7,337 nt of DNA from assembly GCA_003218615.1 (NCBI GenBank), contig QHOD01000086.1, positions 1-7,337 on the forward strand. The letters run 5' to 3'. The translations under genes were made by a program, and so were the position numbers. The first letter of the stretch is position 1; each line of letters opens with the position of its first letter. Below, piece after piece: positions 1 to 5,680 of the stretch. The notes beneath the pieces are model-generated. The model was not told the DNA's origin. It searched no databases and saw nothing but the letters and a program-made list of their open reading frames with translations. The DNA is from Verrucomicrobiota bacterium. GTDB taxonomy: Bacteria > Verrucomicrobiota > Verrucomicrobiia > Chthoniobacterales > UBA10450.

Positions 1-2244
1 CTCGTTTTTTTCCACAGTCCGGAGGAGCCGGCGCGATGCGCGCTGGAGATTAGCAGCGCCCTGCAAGAGCATCCACGCATTCAGTTGCGAATGGGAGTTC
101 ACAGCGGTCAAGTCAATCGAGTCAGTGATATTAACGATAGACTCAGTCTGGCAGGGTCAGGAATCAATGTCGCGCAGCGGGTGCTGGATTGTGGCGACGC
201 CGGGCATATTCTTTTGTCGGGGCATATAGCGGAAGATTTGACCCAATACCGGCACTGGCAGCCGTATTTGCACGATCTCGGCGAGTGTGAGGTGAAGCAC
301 GGGCGGAGGCTGCACCTGGTTAATCTCTACAAAGACAATCGCGGCAACCCACATCTTCCAGACAAACTCAAGCGAAGAAGAAGATGGAAGCAGACGTCCG
401 GTGTTAGCGTCCGTCCGGTCATTACGCCACGTTGGCCCAAGTACGTGCTTACCGCTGTTTTGCTCCTTTCAGCGGTCGCTTTGGCGATCAGCTTTTCCGT
501 GTTTTACCGACGAGGCGCACCGGCGGTTGCACGCTCTTCTTCGGTGAAAGCCGCGGACGTAGGACTTCCTATTTCGGAAAAAAGCATCGCGGTCCTTCCC
601 TTCGAAAACCGAAGCGAAGACAAAGCCAACGCCTACTTTGCCGACGGCATCCAGGACGAAATCCGCACCCGCTTATCCAAAATCGCTGATCTAAAGGTCA
701 TCTCCCGCACGTCCACGCAGCATTATAAAAGCGCGCCGGAGAACCTGCCTGAGATCGCCACGCAACTTGGCGTCGCCAACATCCTAGAAGGAAGTGTGCA
801 GAAGAGCGGCGACGTCGTACGCGTGAACGTCCGCTTAATTAAGGCAGCGAATGATTCTCATCTTTGGGCCGATACGTTTGATCGCAAACTGACCGACATC
901 TTTTCAGTCGAGACTGAGGTGGCCAAAGCCATCGCCGATCATTTGCGAGCGAAACTCACCGGCCGGGAAGAGCAAGTCATCGCCGCTAAACCGACTGACA
1001 ATCCCGAGGCCTACGATGCTTATCTGCGCGGCCTAGCTGATACACTGAAAACGCAAAACACGCCCGGCAACTACCTTAGCGCACAGAAATATCTCAAAGA
1101 AGCGGTGCGCTTAGATCCGAAGTTCGCGCTTAGTTGGGCGCTGTTGTCATACGTCGATGCGCGCGGCTACCGCACACTAAATCTTCAGCCAACAGCTGCC
1201 CTTCGTGAAGAAGCGCAGCAGGCAGCCGAAACCGCGCTCACTCTTCAGCCCAATCTCGGCGAAGCCCTATTGGCCAAGGGCTATTACCACACCGCCATTC
1301 TGAAGGATCACGACACTGCGCTGCGTTACTATGAGCAAGCACGTCAGTTCCTCCCCAATAGCAGCCGGATTCCCGAGTCGCTGGCCTATGTCGCACGGAA
1401 GCGCAGCCAGTGGGACCGGAGCGAGATTTACTTCAACGAAGCCGAGCGGCTCGACCCGCGCAACGTTAACCTGATCACCCAGCACGCTGTGAACTACCTT
1501 ATGCTTCGTCGTTATCCTGAAGCGCTGCGCAAGTTCGACCAGGTCCTAGATATTACGCCAGACGACATCGATACCTTTGTGGAAAAGGCTGCTATTGCGC
1601 AAGCTGAGGGCGATCTGCCGCGTGCCTCGATGCTCCTTGCTCCACTCCAACCAGCTGCCGGCGACCCCACCGCGTTGGAAACACAAGCTTATCAAGCCGT
1701 CCTGGAGCGCCGTCCTGCGCAAATTATCTCTCGGCTAAAGGAGATCCTGGCCAAGCCCGATCCATCGTTGGGTTTTTACAATGGCGAACTGCGCTTTTGG
1801 TTAGGCTGGGCGCAGGAAGTCGCCGGCGACCATGCCGCCGCTCAGGAAAGCTGGCGACAAGCGCGCACCGAACTGGAATCTTTCCTCAAAGAACAGCCGG
1901 AAAATTGGATTCTCATTAACGATCTCGCGCTGATCAATATGGGCCTTGGTGAAAAAGCCGCTGCCTTAACTCTGGTCGAACGCGCCATGGCCGCGAATCC
2001 GATCGAAAAAGACGCAGCGGATGGTCCCCAGACGATCGAAATCCTCGCCCGAGTGGCAGCGCGCATGGGGGAACCTGACCGCGCCATTGCCGCTTTACAG
2101 AAAATACTTTCTATACCGGGCGATGGCGCGCTGGCTGTGAACGCGCCGCTCACTCCCGCCCTGCTCCGGCTCGATCCGATGTTCGATCCGCTTCGGAACG
2201 ACCCACGCTTTCAAAAACTCGTCGCCTCGCCCGCGCCGAAGTAG
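1..2244 (+). CDS. Membrane-anchored class III nucleotide cyclase fused to TolB/FlgO-like domain and TPR repeats (5' partial)
   Basis: The reading frame is open from base 1 and stops at TAG 2242-2244, so the start lies off the window; 747 residues are visible. Residues 1 to about 112 are the C-terminal half of a class III adenylate/guanylate cyclase catalytic domain. They show the RMGVHSG strand and a GINVAQR motif with the transition-state Asn56 and Arg60; the metal-binding aspartates must lie upstream. A basic stretch (KRRRRWK) precedes one hydrophobic segment at about 149-168, so the cyclase should be cytoplasmic and the rest extracytoplasmic. Residues 195-318 (starting SIAVLPFEN) resemble the TolB N-terminal/FlgO-like domain. 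Helical TPR repeats fill about 333-720. The inferred role is a membrane sensor or scaffold making a cyclic nucleotide second messenger. The ATG at 85 is an internal methionine, because cyclase homology continues upstream of it. The domain assignment is firm; the substrate (ATP or GTP) and the signal sensed are unknown. Confidence 0.88.
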   Translation, partial: LVFFHSPEEPARCALEISSALQEHPRIQLRMGVHSGQVNRVSDINDRLSLAGSGINVAQRVLDCGDAGHILLSGHIAEDLTQYRHWQPYLHDLGECEVKHGRRLHLVNLYKDNRGNPHLPDKLKRRRRWKQTSGVSVRPVITPRWPKYVLTAVLLLSAVALAISFSVFYRRGAPAVARSSSVKAADVGLPISEKSIAVLPFENRSEDKANAYFADGIQDEIRTRLSKIADLKVISRTSTQHYKSAPENLPEIATQLGVANILEGSVQKSGDVVRVNVRLIKAANDSHLWADTFDRKLTDIFSVETEVAKAIADHLRAKLTGREEQVIAAKPTDNPEAYDAYLRGLADTLKTQNTPGNYLSAQKYLKEAVRLDPKFALSWALLSYVDARGYRTLNLQPTAALREEAQQAAETALTLQPNLGEALLAKGYYHTAILKDHDTALRYYEQARQFLPNSSRIPESLAYVARKRSQWDRSEIYFNEAERLDPRNVNLITQHAVNYLMLRRYPEALRKFDQVLDITPDDIDTFVEKAAIAQAEGDLPRASMLLAPLQPAAGDPTALETQAYQAVLERRPAQIISRLKEILAKPDPSLGFYNGELRFWLGWAQEVAGDHAAAQESWRQARTELESFLKEQPENWILINDLALINMGLGEKAAALTLVERAMAANPIEKDAADGPQTIEILARVAARMGEPDRAIAALQKILSIPGDGALAVNAPLTPALLRLDPMFDPLRNDPRFQKLVASPAPK

Positions 2245-2270
2245 GCTCGACCTGCTTTAGAAAAGGTCCG

Positions 2271-3722
2271 CTAAGCTGCTGCTTCATCCTTAGCGCCGAC
2301 AAGTTCTGTATAAAGCTCCTCATAACGCTGCGCGGAAGTTTCCCATGAAAAATCGCGCGCCATGGCCCGTTTCATCAGCTTTGTCCAGACGTTGCGGTCA
2401 CGAAAAATTTCACGCGCTCGTTTGATCGCATCCCAGAAGGCGTCGCTTGAATATTCGTAACAGAGGAAACCGTAGCCGCGATCCATGGCCGGGTCGTAGT
2501 CCTCGATAATCTCTTGAATCCCGCCGGTGGCCCGCGCAACCGGAAGCGCCCCGTATTTCAGATTGTACATCGCGCTTAAACCAGCCGGCTCGAAGCGCGA
2601 TGGGATCAGGCTGATATCCATGCCCGCTTCAATCAAGTGAGCAAGTTTTTCGTCGTAGTCCTTTCGGTATGCGAACTTGTCTGGGAATTTTCTGGCGGCG
2701 ATGGCCAGAGCAGTTTCATAAGCTGGATCGCCTTCGCCGAGAATGATGAGGCGGACGTCATCCCAGAGAAGTCGATCGACAAGCGGCACCAGAATCTCGA
2801 AGCCCTTTTCCTTAACGACTCGAGTCACCATGCCAAAAACCGGACCGCGCGGTGCAGATGCGAGCTTCATTTCTTTTAGCAACGCGTCGCGACAAACCCG
2901 TTTTCCTCGAAGCTTCTTCGTGTCGTAATTGGCCGGAAGCAGACGATCGGACACGGGGTTCCGGCGCGTGTAATCGGCGCCGTGCAAAATCGCCGTGAGG
3001 CGGTACGCATTTTCACGTAGCACGCAATCAAGACCATGGCCGCCGACCGCCGTCAGTATTTCGCGCCGGTAATGCTCGCTTACCGCGGTGATCTTGTCGG
3101 CATAGAGAATTCCGCCTTTAAGAAAATTCAGGCGTCCAAAAAATTCGACGCCATGCAGTGTGAAAAATCGTTCCGGCAGATTTGTGAAACGGAAGTCCAG
3201 TCCCCAGAAACTGCCCTGTTCAGCCAGGTGATGAATGGTCAGCACCGTTTTGAACGGCAGGCCTTGCGCATGCACAAATACCGGTACCAGCGCTGGCGCC
3301 CAATCGTGCACGTGCAGAATTTGCGCCTGCGGCGTCAATCGCCGGGCCAACTCCAGCGCTGCCTTACACAAAAAAATGAAACGCGCCGCGTTATCTTCGT
3401 AGGGCTGGCCGCGCTCACCGTAGATGCCTGGTCGATCAAAAAATTTGTGGCAGTGAATGAAAAATAACTGCACGCCACTGGCACTGCGTCCTTCGAGGTA
3501 TTTGGCGACGTAAGTTTTGTCGCCCACTTGAACATCGACAGTTATCCCACTGTCCTTCTTTTTAAATGCGCGATTCTCTCGAATTTCGCGGTAATACGGC
3601 AGTGTCACGCTGACCTCGTGCCCGCGCTTGCGCAGCTCGCGCGGCAGCGCGTCCATCACGTCGATCAGCGCTCCGGCGCGCTGCAACGGCGGTCCCTCCG
3701 CGCTAATCATCAGAATTCTCAT
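2271..3722 (-). CDS. glgA: Glycogen synthase-like GT5 glycosyltransferase (divergent ADP-glucose motif)
   Basis: The product is 483 residues, close to the usual 477 of E. coli GlgA, which transfers glucose from ADP-glucose to a growing alpha-1,4-glucan in the cytoplasm. It has the N-terminal GT5 starch-synthase catalytic domain (MRILMISAEG start, HVHDW at 137-141, ITAVSEHY at 211-218). The C-terminal GT1-type Rossmann domain carries the phosphate-contact pair Arg301/Lys306 in TRVVKEKG, the catalytic-site Glu378 in PSRFEPAGL, and a TGG loop at 399-401. Oddities: the family K-T-G-G-L motif at residues 15-19 reads R-A-G-A-L, the usual Cys after FEP is Ala380, and the WNP motif reads RNP. The ATG at 3722 overlaps the upstream cca stop as ATGA, and a weak GAAGAG purine stretch sits about 8 bases before it, so translational coupling is likely. 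The gene is last in the cluster. The GT5 fold is confident; strict ADP-glucose glycogen synthase activity is less certain, and it could be a diverged paralogue. Confidence 0.87.
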   Translation of the reverse strand: MRILMISAEGPPLQRAGALIDVMDALPRELRKRGHEVSVTLPYYREIRENRAFKKKDSGITVDVQVGDKTYVAKYLEGRSASGVQLFFIHCHKFFDRPGIYGERGQPYEDNAARFIFLCKAALELARRLTPQAQILHVHDWAPALVPVFVHAQGLPFKTVLTIHHLAEQGSFWGLDFRFTNLPERFFTLHGVEFFGRLNFLKGGILYADKITAVSEHYRREILTAVGGHGLDCVLRENAYRLTAILHGADYTRRNPVSDRLLPANYDTKKLRGKRVCRDALLKEMKLASAPRGPVFGMVTRVVKEKGFEILVPLVDRLLWDDVRLIILGEGDPAYETALAIAARKFPDKFAYRKDYDEKLAHLIEAGMDISLIPSRFEPAGLSAMYNLKYGALPVARATGGIQEIIEDYDPAMDRGYGFLCYEYSSDAFWDAIKRAREIFRDRNVWTKLMKRAMARDFSWETSAQRYEELYTELVGAKDEAAA

Positions 3723-5068
3723 TCGATGTTCTCTTCAGCTGTCCTTCCCAACGAATATTCTCGCCTCACCCACTCCAGGGCTTCCTCTCGCGTCCGGAGC
3801 TTTCCCTCGAGCTGTTGAGTCTCTGCTGCCTCCAGAATTTCGCCGAATTTGGGGCCGGGCTTTAAACCGAGCGCGATCAAATCGTCTCCGCGCACCAGTG
3901 GCAGCGGGATGACCGGTTCGTTGGCGAATTCCTCACGCTTCCGCAGGAGAAATTCGTAATTGTCGAGCATGCGATGGCTGCCCTCGCAATCGACCCGATG
4001 CAGCTCTAGCTCGTCCTCGAAAGTCGGTCGGGCCATGAAACGCTTTAATTTCGCTACCCGCATCTTCGGCACGTCCTTGAAAACCATGTGCTGACGCACC
4101 ATTTCGACCGTGGCTTCGATCTCAGCGCCCGAAAATCGCAGACGGCGCATGATTTCCTCAGTCATCTCCGCACCCAGGCGATCATGCCCGCTGAAACGGA
4201 TTCGTCCCGTTTCGTCTACGGTTGCGGTGCGCGGCTTCGCCACATCGTGAAGCAGGACAGAAAATACGAGCGGCACAGAAACTTTTTCGGGAAGAAATTG
4301 CAACATTAACCGCGTGTGCTGAAAAACGTCGCCTTCCGGATGAAATTGCTCAGGTTGCAGGCAGCCCTTCATTGCGTCGATCTCGGGCAGGATCACCCGC
4401 ATCAGTCCGCTGGAATCAAGGAGGTCCCAGCCGCGCACCCGATTGGGCGAAGTCAAAATACGCACGAGCTCGTCTCGAATTCGTTCCGCGCTAATCTGAT
4501 TAATTGAAGGCGCGTTGGCCACGAGCGCCTTCCAAGTTCCATTGTCGATCTTGTAGTCGAGCACAGTGGCAAAACGCACCGCCCGCAGCATTCGCAGCCG
4601 ATCCTCTGCGAGCCGCTCCGCCGGATCGCCAATTGCCCGCACCAATTTCGCCGCGATATCGGCGCGGCCCCCGACGAAATCGATCACCTCCTCCGCGACC
4701 GGATCGTAAAACATCCCATTGATTGTGAAATCGCGGCGCTTTGCGTCTTCCTCTGGAGATGAAAACCGCACCGCGCTGGGATGCCTCCCGTCGATATAGC
4801 CTTCATCTGAGCGAAAAGTGGCAACCTCGAATTGAAAGCCGTTTTCCAGCACGATGATGACGCCAAAGTGCGCGCCAACCGCGTACGTGCGCGGGAAAAG
4901 CTTCTGCACGGCTTCGGGCCGCGCATCGGTAGCGATGTCGTAATCCTTCGGCGTCAAACCGCGCACCATGTCGCGCACACAACCGCCAGCGAAGTACGCG
5001 ATATAATCGTTCTCGCGCAGACGCGCGGCAATTTCGCGCGCCGTCTTTTCCATCGGCGATGGTTTCAT
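3719..5068 (-). CDS. cca: CCA tRNA nucleotidyltransferase / poly(A) polymerase family, with HD domain
   Basis: This is a class II nucleotidyltransferase that adds or repairs the 3' CCA (or adds A residues) on RNA. Numbered from the chosen ATG at 5068 (449 residues), it shows GGCVRD at 28-33, the metal-binding pair Asp42/Asp44 in KDYDIAT, RRDFTING at 111-118, the EDRLRMLRAVRF helix at 155-166 and AERIRDEL at 194-201. A C-terminal HD phosphohydrolase domain follows, with His251, HD at 274-275 and His295, as in E. coli-type multifunctional CCA enzymes. The start is uncertain. The frame stays open to ATG 5125 and TTG 5149, but the N-terminal 27-residue extension is low-complexity and lacks homology that I recognise. 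ATG 5068 or ATG 5053 matches the usual beginning of the family. None of the candidates has a good ribosome binding site. The gene lies downstream of lspA and overlaps glgA by ATGA. Sequence alone cannot separate full CCA-adding, A-adding or poly(A) polymerase (pcnB) activity. Confidence 0.9.
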   Translation of the reverse strand: MKPSPMEKTAREIAARLRENDYIAYFAGGCVRDMVRGLTPKDYDIATDARPEAVQKLFPRTYAVGAHFGVIIVLENGFQFEVATFRSDEGYIDGRHPSAVRFSSPEEDAKRRDFTINGMFYDPVAEEVIDFVGGRADIAAKLVRAIGDPAERLAEDRLRMLRAVRFATVLDYKIDNGTWKALVANAPSINQISAERIRDELVRILTSPNRVRGWDLLDSSGLMRVILPEIDAMKGCLQPEQFHPEGDVFQHTRLMLQFLPEKVSVPLVFSVLLHDVAKPRTATVDETGRIRFSGHDRLGAEMTEEIMRRLRFSGAEIEATVEMVRQHMVFKDVPKMRVAKLKRFMARPTFEDELELHRVDCEGSHRMLDNYEFLLRKREEFANEPVIPLPLVRGDDLIALGLKPGPKFGEILEAAETQQLEGKLRTREEALEWVRREYSLGRTAEENIE

Positions 5069-5086
5069 CACAAAATCAGGTAGGGG

Positions 5087-5102
5087 CGGTTCATCTGAAC
5101 CG
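5087..5102 (-). promoter_or_regulatory. Perfect hairpin in the lspA-cca gap, upstream of the preferred cca start
   Basis: Read leftward, the sequence CGGTTC-AGAT-GAACCG forms a 6-base-pair stem with a four-base loop. A GGG at 5108-5110 could extend it against the CCCC at 5083-5086 with an asymmetric bulge. It ends about 18 bases before ATG 5068, where a ribosome would bind. No T-run follows, so it is not an intrinsic terminator. If translation instead started at 5125 or 5149, the hairpin would be coding. A role in translation initiation or mRNA processing is an inference. Confidence 0.4.
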
Positions 5103-5151
5103 TCCGTCCCACGCGTGATGAGCATCAGGGAGCAGGTGATTGAGGTCAATC

Positions 5152-5640
5152 CTACCGGTTAGGTGCCGCTCTCTTTCCTGGCCAGAAAGAGTGAATGATG
5201 AAGAGAACCACTGCAATCGAGATGCACGAATCGGCTATGTTGAAAGCGGGCCAGGGGTGAAAAATCCTGGGCGCGTGCTTTCCGAGATCGAACAGGAGAA
5301 AGTCGATCACGTGGCCGTAAAAAATACGATCGGTAAGATTTCCCAGGATGCCGGCGAGCAAAAGCGCCAGCGAGACATCGCGCCAAACATCGGGTGCTCG
5401 CCGCCGGATGAGGAGAGCCAGGACAACGACAAGTGCGACAGACGAAATTACGATAAAGAAAGTGTTGTTGTTTCGGAATGAGCCAAACGCTGCGCCGGTA
5501 TTCGTGACGTTCACCAGACTAAAGAAATCCCGTATCACCGTGCGCCCCGGCTCCTCCGGGCCAATCAACCGCAAAACCAAGTGTTTCGTCCATTGATCAA
5601 GCGCGTAGAGCGGAAGCGAGAGAAAGAAGATGAATTTCAT
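5152..5640 (-). CDS. lspA: Lipoprotein signal peptidase (signal peptidase II)
   Basis: The 162-residue inner-membrane aspartyl protease cleaves the signal peptide from diacylglyceryl-modified prolipoproteins. Its length is normal for the family. The conserved features are all visible: LDQWTK at 14-19, VTNTGAAFG at 45-53, GNLTDR at 100-105, the first catalytic aspartate Asp113 in HVIDFL, and the second, Asp137, in FNIADS. Four hydrophobic segments are seen, at about 2-14, 59-78, 88-102 and 132-153, matching the known four-helix topology. The ATG at 5640 is the natural start, because homology begins at once; no Shine-Dalgarno sequence is seen, only an A-rich CGCAAA before the ATG. It lies 38 bases after the ileS stop, an arrangement found in many bacteria, and is probably read from the same transcript. 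Nothing is missing or unusual in the protein. Confidence 0.97.
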   Translation of the reverse strand: MKFIFFLSLPLYALDQWTKHLVLRLIGPEEPGRTVIRDFFSLVNVTNTGAAFGSFRNNNTFFIVISSVALVVVLALLIRRRAPDVWRDVSLALLLAGILGNLTDRIFYGHVIDFLLFDLGKHAPRIFHPWPAFNIADSCISIAVVLFIIHSFWPGKRAAPNR

Positions 5641-5664
5641 TTTGCGCTGCGACTACGAATATGA

Positions 5665-5680
5665 AGCACCATACGGTGCT
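5665..5680 (-). other. Short perfect hairpin at the ileS stop codon
   Basis: Read leftward, AGCACC-GTAT-GGTGCT gives a 6-base-pair stem and four-base loop. It overlaps the ileS TAG stop (5681-5679) and ends 24 bases before the lspA ATG. No T-tract follows, so transcription should read through into lspA. It may be only a local mRNA structure at the gene boundary, and chance is possible. Confidence 0.35.

Noticed and set aside
1842..2153. 103-residue open frame on the - strand inside the cyclase/TPR gene
   Set aside because: It is Ala/Ser/Arg-rich with no motif, sits opposite TPR repeats, and is a reading-frame shadow.
2249..2268. Possible bidirectional terminator between the converging genes (GACCT ... 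AGGTC, 10-base loop)
   Set aside because: The stem is only five base pairs with a large loop and no T-run on either strand, too weak to call. Termination for both genes remains unexplained within the 26-base gap.
3036..3912. Several open frames on the + strand opposite glgA and the 3' end of cca (for example 3036-3467, 3528-3818, 3628-3912)
   Set aside because: They lie antisense to clearly homologous genes, have no recognisable domains, and show the Arg/Ser-rich composition typical of shadow frames in GC-rich coding DNA.
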